A DNA stretch of 40,328 nucleotides from Leptotrichia sp. oral taxon 879 str. F0557 (GTDB lineage Bacteria; Fusobacteriota; Fusobacteriia; Fusobacteriales; Leptotrichiaceae), in contig NZ_KI271347.1 in the NCBI RefSeq assembly GCF_000469385.1, forward strand, positions 1 to 40,328, in the 5' to 3' direction. The position numbers and the translations under genes were made by a program. This document shows, one piece after another, positions 32,773 through 40,328 of this stretch. The number at the start of each line of letters is the position of its first letter. Within the stretch, counting starts at the first letter, position 1. The notes below the pieces were generated by a model. The model did no database searches and was not told where the DNA came from. It saw only the letters and a program-made list of their open reading frames with translations.

Positions 32773-35700
32773 AAGTGCATGAATTAGCAAAGGAAAATGG
32801 TTTTACGGCAACAAAATTTATGGAGGAAATCAGAAAAATTGGGGTAGATAAAAAACACCACATGAATGTACTGAGTGATGAAGAAGTAAGCCTTATAAGG
32901 AAAAAACTTCAAAAAGGTGTCCAAAATAATCAAAATAACGGTAAAACGGAGAATCTGAATAAAAAAGAAATTAAATCAAATGAAAATATTGCAAAAACAG
33001 TAAATAGCCATTCAGACAATCAAAAAAACAATAGTATTGAACATAATAAAATTAATGAACAAGAAAACATTAATAAAAATTATGAGAAATCAAAACAGCC
33101 ATTGGAAAAAGATATTAAACTAAATGCAGAAAATAAATCAGATAATAGTAATAAAAATAATCTGAATAACATAAAAGATTTAGATAATAATAAAAATCAT
33201 AAATTTGAGCAGTCAAATAAATTTGATAAAAAAGAAAATAAAAAGAAAATGGAGATGAAAGTTAATTTGAGTAGTCAGAGTAATAAAATGAATGAAGTAA
33301 ATAAAGATAAGCAGAATTTTCAAAATAGAGAGAACAGAGAAAATGGAGGAAGAAACTTCCAAAATCGAGACAATCGAAATAGGGAAGACAGAAACAAAGA
33401 CGGATTTAGAAGAGAAGGAAGAGATAATTTCAGAAAAGATAATAGAAACTTTAACAGAGATGGAAATTTTCAATCAAGAGATAGCCGTGATAACCGAAGC
33501 TTCCAAAATAAAGATAATCAAGACAATAGGGAAAATGGAGGAAGAAATTTCCAAAATCGAGATAACCGAAACAGAGAAGATAGAAACAAAGATGGATTTA
33601 GAAGAGAAGGAAGAGACAACTTCAGAAAAGATAATAGAAACTTTAACAGAGATGGAAATTCTCAATCAAGAGATGGCCGTGACAACCGAAGTTTCCAAAG
33701 TCGAGATAGAGATAACCAAAGTAGCACAAGAAACTTTAGAGACAGACAGGACAATAGAGGATTTTCTGATAAAGGTGGATTTAATAAGGACAGAGATGAC
33801 TTTAGAAGAGACAGCCGAAGTTTTTCTAATGCTAAAAAGGAGCCAGCATCTGAAATTCCTTCAGCAACAGTAGCTGAAAAAGGGAAAGCTGGTGGAAAAG
33901 GAAAAGGAAAATTTGAGAAGAAAAAATACGAAAAAAATAGAAGAGACAGAGAACATCAAGAAAAAGAACTTCGTTCAGACTTTAGAAAAGATGACAAAAA
34001 GAAAAAGAAAAACAAGAAGCAAGAAAAAGTTGTCAAGGATGAAATTGTTAGAATTGAAGGAGAGAGCATAGGAATGATAACAATTGGAGAAGAAATTGTT
34101 ATTAAAGATTTAGCTGAAAAACTAGGAATCAATGTTTCTGATATAATTAAAAAATTCTTTATGGAAGGAAAACTTCTTACTGCAAATGCAATTTTATCAT
34201 TTGAAGAAGCTGAAGAAGTGGCACTTGAATATGAAGTAATTGTGGAAAAGGAAGTAATTGAAGAAGTTAGTTATGGCGAAAAATATCATCTTGAGCAAGA
34301 AGACAAGGAAGCTGAACTTGTAACAAGAGCACCTGTTATTACAATAATGGGACACGTTGATCACGGTAAGACATCGTTATTAGATGCACTTAGACATACA
34401 AATGTAATGGGTGATGAAGCTGGAGGAATTACGCAAAAGATAGGAGCTTATCAAGTAAACTGGAAAGGTCAGAGAATTACATTTATTGATACTCCAGGAC
34501 ATGAGGCATTTACTGAAATGAGGGCAAGAGGAGCGAATATTACAGATATTTCGATTCTAATTGTAGCAGCTGATGATGGGGTAAAACCTCAGACTGTAGA
34601 GGCAATTTCTCATGCTAAGGAAGCAGGAGTTCCAATAATCGTTGCAATTAACAAAATTGATAAGCCAGGTGCAGATCCTATGAAGGTTAGAACTGAATTG
34701 ACTGAATACGGACTGATGTCACCTGAATGGGGAGGAACTACTGAATTTGTTGAAATTTCTGCAAAACAGAAAATTAATTTAGAAGAACTTCTTGAAACAA
34801 TATTAATTACAGCAGAACTTGAAGAACTGAAAGCTAATCCAAATAAACGTCCAAAAGCAGTTGTAGTAGAGTCAAGACTGGATCCAAAAATGGGAGCAGT
34901 TGCCGATGTACTTGTGCAGGAAGGGACACTTAAAATTGGAGATGTGTTCGTAGCAGGGGAAGCTCATGGTAGAGTCCGTTCAATGCTTGATGACAGAGGT
35001 AAAAAAATAAATAAAGCCATTGTTTCACAGCCAGTAGAAATTACAGGATTTAATGTTGTGCCAAATGCAGGTGATGTTTTATACGGTGTAGAAAGCGATA
35101 AGCAGGCTAAAAAAATTGTAGAGGACTTTATTAGAGAGAAAAAAGTAAGCGAGCAGAACAAGAAAAAACACATTTCACTGGAAAGCTTGTCTCAAGAATT
35201 AGAAGAACAAGAATTAAAAGAATTGAAATGTATTATAAGAGCTGATTCAAAAGGGTCTGTTGAAGCACTAAGAGAATCGCTTGAAAAACTTAATACTGAA
35301 AAAGTTGTAATTAATGTAATTCAAGGAAGTGCAGGAGCTGTAACAGAAGGAGACGTAAAACTTGCAGAAGCATCAAATGCGATTATAATTGCATTTAACG
35401 TACGTCCAACAACACCAGCTAGAATCATTTCTGAAAAAATTGGAGTAGAAATTAGAAACTACAACGTAATCTACCATGCAACTGAAGAAATTGAGAAGGC
35501 AATGAAAGGAATGCTTGATCCTGAATTTAAAGAAGTTTACTATGGAAGAATAGAAGTTAAGCAAGTGTTTAAAGTATCAAATGTTGGAAATATCGCTGGA
35601 GCAATCGTTGTTGATGGAAAAGTTACAAAAGATTCAAAAATTCGTGTAATTCGTGATGGAATTATCATTTTTGATGGTGAATTAGGTTCGTTAAAACGAT

Positions 35701-35822
35701 TTAAAGATGATGTTAAAGAAGTTGTAATGGGACAAGAATGTGGAATTGGTATCCAAGATTTTAATGATATTAAAGCTGGAGATATTATTGAATCGTACAT
35801 TATGGAAGAAATCCCAAGATAA
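32769..35822 (+). CDS. infB: Translation initiation factor IF-2
   Basis: IF-2 is a GTPase that brings initiator tRNA to the ribosome. The 1017-residue protein has a short N-terminal helical domain (HELAKENGFTATKFMEEIRK), then a ~350-residue low-complexity region rich in N, R, D, K and F. Next come the IF2N domain (near 435-490) and the G domain from residue 528, with GHVDHGKTS, DTPGHEAF, NKID and SAK. Domains II, III (GTLKIGDVFVAGE) and IV follow. The low-complexity part contains two consecutive copies of a 64-residue unit. The ATGA overlap with the previous gene and GGAGG 10 nt upstream fix the start. The length is above the usual ~700-900 because of this region. Confidence 0.96.
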   Translation: MKVHELAKENGFTATKFMEEIRKIGVDKKHHMNVLSDEEVSLIRKKLQKGVQNNQNNGKTENLNKKEIKSNENIAKTVNSHSDNQKNNSIEHNKINEQENINKNYEKSKQPLEKDIKLNAENKSDNSNKNNLNNIKDLDNNKNHKFEQSNKFDKKENKKKMEMKVNLSSQSNKMNEVNKDKQNFQNRENRENGGRNFQNRDNRNREDRNKDGFRREGRDNFRKDNRNFNRDGNFQSRDSRDNRSFQNKDNQDNRENGGRNFQNRDNRNREDRNKDGFRREGRDNFRKDNRNFNRDGNSQSRDGRDNRSFQSRDRDNQSSTRNFRDRQDNRGFSDKGGFNKDRDDFRRDSRSFSNAKKEPASEIPSATVAEKGKAGGKGKGKFEKKKYEKNRRDREHQEKELRSDFRKDDKKKKKNKKQEKVVKDEIVRIEGESIGMITIGEEIVIKDLAEKLGINVSDIIKKFFMEGKLLTANAILSFEEAEEVALEYEVIVEKEVIEEVSYGEKYHLEQEDKEAELVTRAPVITIMGHVDHGKTSLLDALRHTNVMGDEAGGITQKIGAYQVNWKGQRITFIDTPGHEAFTEMRARGANITDISILIVAADDGVKPQTVEAISHAKEAGVPIIVAINKIDKPGADPMKVRTELTEYGLMSPEWGGTTEFVEISAKQKINLEELLETILITAELEELKANPNKRPKAVVVESRLDPKMGAVADVLVQEGTLKIGDVFVAGEAHGRVRSMLDDRGKKINKAIVSQPVEITGFNVVPNAGDVLYGVESDKQAKKIVEDFIREKKVSEQNKKKHISLESLSQELEEQELKELKCIIRADSKGSVEALRESLEKLNTEKVVINVIQGSAGAVTEGDVKLAEASNAIIIAFNVRPTTPARIISEKIGVEIRNYNVIYHATEEIEKAMKGMLDPEFKEVYYGRIEVKQVFKVSNVGNIAGAIVVDGKVTKDSKIRVIRDGIIIFDGELGSLKRFKDDVKEVVMGQECGIGIQDFNDIKAGDIIESYIMEEIPR
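33339..33715 (+). repeat. 192-bp in-frame tandem duplication inside infB
   Basis: Unit 1 (33339-33530) and unit 2 (33531 to about 33715) are nearly identical and encode the RENGGRNFQNRD...FRRDG-type segment twice (64 residues each). Differences are mostly silent or conservative. Homology fades after about 33710. The unit is rich in NRD and FQ motifs. Confidence 0.9.
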
Positions 35823-35844
35823 CGAATAGATAGGTGATAATTGT

Positions 35845-36213
35845 ATGAATGATAGAAGAAAAAGAGGACTGGAAAAGGAAATATCAAGAATTATCGGAAT
35901 GACACTTTTAACAGAAATAAAAAATGACAAAATAAAAAATCTTGTATCAATTCACAAGGTTGAGCTGACAAAAGATGGAAGATACCTTGATTTAACATTT
36001 TCGGTACTAGATTTGAAAGATAGGGTAAATAAAGAAAAAATCGCCGAAGATTTGAATAAGTTAAAAGGTTTTTTTAGAAAGAAAATAGGTTCACAGCTGT
36101 CGATAAGATTTGTTCCAGAAGTGAGAATTCATTTGGATGACAGCGTTGAATATGGAGTAAAAATTGCTTCGATATTGAACGAAATAAAAAAGGATGATCA
36201 CAATATCGAATAA
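35845..36213 (+). CDS. rbfA: Ribosome-binding factor A
   Basis: RbfA helps the late maturation of the 16S rRNA 5' end on the 30S subunit. The 122-residue protein has the single KH-like domain of the family: the start RRKRGLEKEISRIIGMTLLT, the strand VSIHKVELTKDGRYLDLTFS, the helix KIAEDLNKLKGFFRKKIGS and the typical RFVPEVRIHLDDSVEYG. It lies 22 nt after infB with AGGTGA before its ATG and closes the usual nusA-infB-rbfA order. Confidence 0.94.
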   Translation: MNDRRKRGLEKEISRIIGMTLLTEIKNDKIKNLVSIHKVELTKDGRYLDLTFSVLDLKDRVNKEKIAEDLNKLKGFFRKKIGSQLSIRFVPEVRIHLDDSVEYGVKIASILNEIKKDDHNIE

Positions 36214-36220
36214 AAAACAT

Positions 36221-36266
36221 GGATCTGCTTTAAAAATATAGAACTAGTTTGATTTTGAAGCAGTCC
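36221..36266 (+). other. Hairpin between rbfA and recJ
   Basis: GGATCTGCTTTAAAA (36221-36235) pairs with TTTTGAAGCAGTCC (36253-36266) with one bulge and one mismatch. There is no T run after it, so it is unlikely to be a classical terminator. It may be an RNA processing or stability element. Confidence 0.5.
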
Positions 36267-36302
36267 TTCAACTAAACAAAAAAGGAAGCGATTAATCTTG
36301 TA

Positions 36303-38000
36303 ATGAAATGGGAATTAAAAAGCTATAATGAAGATTATTTGACATCAAAAAGTTCTGAATTTGGTGAAAGCAGATTAATTTCAAGGCTGCTTTTGAATCG
36401 AGGAATTGACACAAAGGAGAAAGTTTCAAAGTTTTTAAATTCAGATAAAAAAGATATTCATAATCCATTTTTATTTGAAAATATGGAAAAAGTTGTAGAA
36501 AGAATAAAAAAGGCTGGGAAAAATAAAGAAAAAATTGTAATTTATGGAGATTATGACGTTGATGGTATATCTGGAGTAGCATATCTAGTAATAATGATAC
36601 GAAAATTGGGACTTAATGTTGATTATTATATTCCGAATCGTGTTCACGAAGGGATAGGTATAAATAAAAACCTTTTAAATTTTTTGAAAAAACGGGATGC
36701 AAAATTATTTATAACAGTTGATGTTTCAATAAATAACCATGAAGAAATATTAATGTTAAAAAATAGCGGTATTGATATAATTATAACAGATCATCATAGG
36801 CAGATTGGAGTTCTGGAAGATAAGAATCAGGAAAAAGAATTGGGTATTCTTACAATAAATCCAAAGACTAGTAAAACTTATCCAAATAAATCTTTGTCAG
36901 GTTCAGGAGTTGCCTTTAAACTTGCTGATGCTATTTATGAAAGATATGGTGCAAATAAAAAAATACTGTATGATTATATGGATATTATAATGATTGGAAC
37001 AGTTGCAGATGTAGTACCAATGACTGATGAAAACAGATTTATCATAAAAAAAGGACTAAATAATTTAAAAAAAACCAAAATAAAAGGTTTAAAGTATATT
37101 ATTAACTATTTGAAGATAAATCCTAGAAATATAACAACCAGCGATATTGGATTTTTCATTGCACCAATTTTTAATGCACTTGGAAGAATTGATAATTCAA
37201 AAATTGTTGTAAATTTCTTTATTCAGGAAGATGACTTTAAACTTTTCTCGATTATTGAGGAAATGAAAAGAGCTAATAAAATCAGACGTTATTTGGAAAA
37301 TGAGATTTATAATGAGCTGGAAGAAAAAATACAGCGTCTAGAACGCCCAAAATATATTTTTATGAAAAGTAGAAAATGGCATTCTGGCGTAATTGGGGTA
37401 GTCTGCTCAAGAATCTCAATAAAATACAATATTCCAGTAATTCTTATTTCAATAAAAAATGGATATGGAAAGGCATCGTGTAGAAGTATCGAAGGAATTA
37501 ATATTTTTGATATTTTAAAAAGTGTGTCAGACAAACTGGAGCGATTTGGAGGGCATGACTTAGCGGCAGGATTTCTTGTTTCAGAAAAATATTTAGGCGA
37601 AATTGAAAAACATCTGCGGCAAAGACTTGCAAGAAAAAACAGAGAAAATGTGCAAAAAACTTTGTATGTTGATGCATGGTTGAACATTGAATATTTAAAC
37701 AAAAGAAAATTACATGAAATAAATAGGCTATCGCCTTTTGGGCTAGATAATCAGGAGCCGAACTTTATGGATTCAGACATTAATTTTCTAAATTTAACGA
37801 GATTTGGGATAAATAATCGACATTTTAAAGGATTTGTCAGAAAAAATAACCGTATTATTTCAGTAATTGGATATAATTTAGGACATAAATTGAAGGCAAA
37901 TAATTTTTATAAGAAAAAATTTAAAATAGTTTATACTCCGATATTTAAGTCTGGACATTCAGATTTATTTATCGAATTGAAAATAAAGGATTTTAAATAA
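36303..38000 (+). CDS. recJ: Single-strand-specific exonuclease RecJ
   Basis: RecJ degrades single-stranded DNA 5' to 3' in recombination and repair. The 565-residue protein has the DHH phosphoesterase motifs: YGDYDVDG (81-88, motif I), FITVDVSINN, and DHH (D163-H165, motif III) in TDHHRQ. GTVADVVPM comes next, and the DHHA1 domain contains KWHSGVIGVVCSRI, GYGKASCRSIEG and RFGGHDLAAGF. A C-terminal OB-like region follows. The ribosome binding site is weak: AAAGGAAG lies about 15 nt before the ATG. An upstream in-frame ATT at 36291 would be better spaced but is a very rare start. The length is near the family norm. Confidence 0.92.
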   Translation: MKWELKSYNEDYLTSKSSEFGESRLISRLLLNRGIDTKEKVSKFLNSDKKDIHNPFLFENMEKVVERIKKAGKNKEKIVIYGDYDVDGISGVAYLVIMIRKLGLNVDYYIPNRVHEGIGINKNLLNFLKKRDAKLFITVDVSINNHEEILMLKNSGIDIIITDHHRQIGVLEDKNQEKELGILTINPKTSKTYPNKSLSGSGVAFKLADAIYERYGANKKILYDYMDIIMIGTVADVVPMTDENRFIIKKGLNNLKKTKIKGLKYIINYLKINPRNITTSDIGFFIAPIFNALGRIDNSKIVVNFFIQEDDFKLFSIIEEMKRANKIRRYLENEIYNELEEKIQRLERPKYIFMKSRKWHSGVIGVVCSRISIKYNIPVILISIKNGYGKASCRSIEGINIFDILKSVSDKLERFGGHDLAAGFLVSEKYLGEIEKHLRQRLARKNRENVQKTLYVDAWLNIEYLNKRKLHEINRLSPFGLDNQEPNFMDSDINFLNLTRFGINNRHFKGFVRKNNRIISVIGYNLGHKLKANNFYKKKFKIVYTPIFKSGHSDLFIELKIKDFK

Positions 38001-38056
38001 AAATAAATTAATTAAAAAATTATATATAATAAAAAATTTTAGGAGGAATTAAAAAG

Positions 38057-39343
38057 ATGGCAGTAAAAAAATTAAATGAATCTACTTATGAAGTATCAGC
38101 AGTTAGGGAAGGAGAAGAGTTAAAACACTTAAAAGAGCATGTTTTAGTACATTTTAAAGATGCAAAAGTTGATGGATTCCGTCCAGGACATGTACCTGTA
38201 AAAGTGATTGAAGAAAAATTCAAGAAAGAAATTGAAGGAGAAATATTAAACCACATTATTTCTGATGAATACAGAAAAGCAGTTGCAGAAAATGAATTAA
38301 AACCAATTGCTGATATTAAACTTGAAAAATATGAGCTTAATGATGACAAAATTGAGGTAGTATTTACAATACCTGTATTGCCTGCATTTGAATTGGGACA
38401 ATATAAAGGTGTGGAAGTAGAAAAGGAAAAAGTAGAAATTACTGATGAAAAAGTAAACGAAGAAATCGAAAGATTAAGAGAAAATGCTGCAAAATTAAAA
38501 GAGGTTGCAGAAAATGAAGAAGCTAAAAATGATGACGTTGTAAATATTAACTTTGAAGGATTTATAGATGGTAAAGCATTTGATGGCGGAAAAGCTGAAG
38601 GATATGACTTAACATTAGGTTCTCACAGTTTTATTGACACTTTCGAAGATCAAATCGTAGGACATAAAAAAGGTGATGAATTTGACGTAAATGTTACATT
38701 CCCTGAAGAATATCACGCTGATAGCTTAAAAGGAAAACCAGCTTTATTCAAAGTAAAAGTAAACTCAATCAAGAGAAAAGAAGAAGCTGAATTAAACGAT
38801 GATTTAGCAAAAGAATTAGGATTTGATTCTGTTGAAGATATGACAGCTAAAACTAGAGAAAATATTACAAAAAGAGAAGAAGCAAGAGCTGAAAATGAAT
38901 TTAAGAACAAAGTTATAGACGCTGTAGTAAACGGAACAGAAGTTGAAGTTCCAGAAGCATTAGTTCAAAGAGAAATTGACTATCAAATCAACAGATTTGC
39001 ACAACAATTGCAAATGCAAGGAATTAATCTTAACCAATACTTCCAAATGACTGGACAAACAATGGAAGCAATGAGAGAAAGCTCAAAAGAAAATGCTGAA
39101 AAAGCAGTAAAAACAGAATTAGTACTAGCTGAAATCGCAAAAGCTGAAGGAATTAAAGTAACTGATGAAGAAGTATCAAAAGAAATTGAAACATTAGCTG
39201 CAATGTATGGACTTGAAAAAGATGCATTAATTGCTGATGTAAGAAAAAATGGAAATTATGAAAGATTCATTGATGAAACAAACTATAGATTAGTAAATCA
39301 AAAAACAATTGATTTATTAGTAAAAGAAGCAAAAGTTAAATAG
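38057..39343 (+). CDS. tig: Trigger factor
   Basis: Trigger factor is a ribosome-bound chaperone with peptidyl-prolyl isomerase activity that meets nascent chains. The 428-residue protein has the complete architecture. The N-terminal ribosome-binding domain has the signature GFRPGHVPVKVIEEKF. A central FKBP-type domain (about 150-245) has INFEGFIDGKAFDGG and GSHSFIDTFEDQIVGHKKGD. A long helical C-terminal chaperone domain ends at LLVKEAKVK. AGGAGG is at a normal distance before the ATG, and TATAAT in the short AT-rich gap may be its -10. A strong terminator follows. Confidence 0.95.
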   Translation: MAVKKLNESTYEVSAVREGEELKHLKEHVLVHFKDAKVDGFRPGHVPVKVIEEKFKKEIEGEILNHIISDEYRKAVAENELKPIADIKLEKYELNDDKIEVVFTIPVLPAFELGQYKGVEVEKEKVEITDEKVNEEIERLRENAAKLKEVAENEEAKNDDVVNINFEGFIDGKAFDGGKAEGYDLTLGSHSFIDTFEDQIVGHKKGDEFDVNVTFPEEYHADSLKGKPALFKVKVNSIKRKEEAELNDDLAKELGFDSVEDMTAKTRENITKREEARAENEFKNKVIDAVVNGTEVEVPEALVQREIDYQINRFAQQLQMQGINLNQYFQMTGQTMEAMRESSKENAEKAVKTELVLAEIAKAEGIKVTDEEVSKEIETLAAMYGLEKDALIADVRKNGNYERFIDETNYRLVNQKTIDLLVKEAKVK

Positions 39344-39388
39344 TAATTTTGAGAAAATTGTTAACTAAAAAGAATATTTTGATTTTAG

Positions 39389-39430
39389 AAGAATTTTGTG
39401 ATAAAATAGTTTATTGCGAAATTCTTTTTT
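39389..39430 (+). terminator. Strong terminator between tig and clpP
   Basis: The arms 39389-39405 and 39410-39426 form 17 pairs (14 Watson-Crick and 3 G-U) with an ATAG loop. A T run follows to 39430. Confidence 0.9.
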
Positions 39431-39524
39431 CTCTATATTTAAATTGTAAAATGTTAAAACAATTTTGTAATAACAAGAGAAAATAAATAATGAAAGAAAA
39501 TTGACAGAAATAGGAGGAAATAAT

Positions 39525-40100
39525 ATGTCAGCATATAGTCCAGTAGTTATTGAAAATGATGGGCGTGGGGAAAGAAGCTATGATATTTATTCAAGACTTT
39601 TAAAGGATAGAATAATTTTTGTAAGTGGAGAAGTTGAAGATGGAATGGCAAATGCGATTGTCGCTCAATTATTATTTTTAGATGCACAGGATAATGAAAA
39701 AGATATAGTTATGTATATAAACAGTCCGGGAGGAGTAATTACCGCTGGGCTTGCGATTTATGACACAATGCGTCACATTAAAAGCGATGTTTCTACAGTA
39801 TGTGTAGGACAGGCGGCAAGCATGGGAGCAGTGTTATTGGCGGCTGGAGCAAAAGGTAAAAGATACTCGTTGCCAAACTCAAGAATCATGATTCATCAGC
39901 CACTAGGCGGAGCAAGAGGTCAAGCAACAGACATTCAGATTCAGGCAAAAGAAATTGAAAGAATGAAGGAAATTACAAGCAAAATTTTATCAGAAGCAAC
40001 TGGAAAATCAGTAGAAGAAATCTATGTAGATACTGAAAGAGACAACTTTATGTCACCAGAAGAAGCTGTAAATTATGGATTAATTGATAAAATTTTATAA
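39525..40100 (+). CDS. clpP: ATP-dependent Clp protease proteolytic subunit
   Basis: ClpP is the barrel-shaped serine protease that degrades proteins unfolded by ClpX or ClpC. The 191-residue protein has the standard length and the full catalytic triad: S99 in [10 protein letters not shown]124 in MIHQPLGG and D173 in [11 protein letters not shown]. The N-terminus [20 protein letters not shown] is typical. AGGAGG lies 7 nt before the chosen ATG; an in-frame TTG at 39501 lies upstream of it. The order tig-clpP is common and clpX often follows. The remaining 228 bp of the window show no gene. Confidence 0.96.
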   Translation: MSAYSPVVIENDGRGERSYDIYSRLLKDRIIFVSGEVEDGMANAIVAQLLFLDAQDNEKDIVMYINSPGGVITAGLAIYDTMRHIKSDVSTVCVGQAASMGAVLLAAGAKGKRYSLPNSRIMIHQPLGGARGQATDIQIQAKEIERMKEITSKILSEATGKSVEEIYVDTERDNFMSPEEAVNYGLIDKIL

Positions 40101-40218
40101 AAACTTTATTTAAAATATATTTTTAAAATTATAGAAAATTTTATTTATGATAGTTTCATTTTTAATTATCTAAACCTTTATTTAATTAAAATAAGTATTA
40201 AGCAAAATTTCGTTAAAA

Positions 40219-40314
40219 GAAAAATAGCTGTCTGAGCTTTTAAAATAAATTTTAAATTGATATAAAATTATTTGTGTTGAAATAATTTATATTTAAAAGC
40301 GAGTTCTATTTTTC
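40219..40314. repeat. Long imperfect palindrome at the right edge
   Basis: GAAAAATAG (40219-40227) is complementary to CTATTTTTC (40306-40314), and GCTTTTAAA (40236-40244) to TTTAAAAGC (40292-40300). The intervening DNA is AT-rich and partly self-complementary. A T-rich tract follows, so it might terminate clpP, or it may be another dispersed element. It differs from the ATACTA elements. Confidence 0.5.
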
Positions 40315-40328
40315 TTTTATAAGAAAGT

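Noticed and set aside
32361-32780. A 139-codon minus-strand frame over the ylxR-L7Ae gene
   Set aside because: Low-complexity Phe/Ser/Ile product opposite a clear conserved gene; a compositional shadow.
33343-33873. A 176-codon open frame overlapping the IF-2 linker in another frame
   Set aside because: It is open because the purine-rich repeat lacks stop codons in this frame. Its product is only E, T, I and K repeats, it has no ribosome binding site of its own, and infB is certain here.

Overview
The window looks like chromosomal DNA of a Leptotrichia-like member of the Fusobacteriota. The evidence is very AT-rich DNA, an outer-membrane autotransporter with a passenger of the fusobacterial type, a subtilase with a beta-helix-like tail, a DKNYY-repeat protein, and a translation cluster in Firmicutes-like order (rimP-nusA-ylxR-infB-rbfA). 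The genus is inferred from sequence style and not from a search. All genes but one (a ROK kinase) lie on the + strand. I saw no tRNA, rRNA, CRISPR array or insertion sequence.

Region 1 (1-4774): an operon for the oxidative branch of the TCA cycle (aconitase, NAD-type isocitrate dehydrogenase, citrate synthase). It starts at a consensus promoter and ends at a clear terminator; with no further TCA genes here, its likely role is to supply 2-oxoglutarate. Region 2 (4788-8715): a GntR/UTRA regulator, an OmpR-type response regulator and a sensor kinase, followed by two small exported PepSY proteins and a terminator. Region 3 (8739-9862): a palindromic element and a convergent ROK-family sugar kinase.

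Region 4 (9958-12308): three tandem paralogous membrane-anchored proteins of unknown function. Two of them have a short upstream ORF at an identical offset. Region 5 (12491-19678): an envelope region. It has a consensus promoter with a ~290-nt leader carrying a hairpin, a small basic exported protein, an autotransporter with a lipoprotein signal, a small secreted protein, a second copy of the palindromic element, and a divergent subtilase-like protein. Region 6 (19815-23904): a strong promoter, a 13-codon ORF with a strong ribosome binding site, a membrane M48 metalloprotease broken by an apparent frameshift, and a DKNYY-repeat protein.

Region 7 (23943-29290) is the most unusual part. It holds an accessory chaperone set: a GrpE-like protein, a lid-less Hsp70, and a tail-anchored J-like protein without HPD. 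Next, behind its own terminator and promoter, comes a pair made of a single-TRD HsdS-like protein and a protein whose C-terminal half resembles a type I methyltransferase but shows no catalytic motifs. Region 8 (29316-40328) is housekeeping: trpS, rimP, nusA, a ylxR-L7Ae fusion, infB, rbfA, recJ, trigger factor and clpP. The infB gene carries a 192-bp in-frame tandem duplication.
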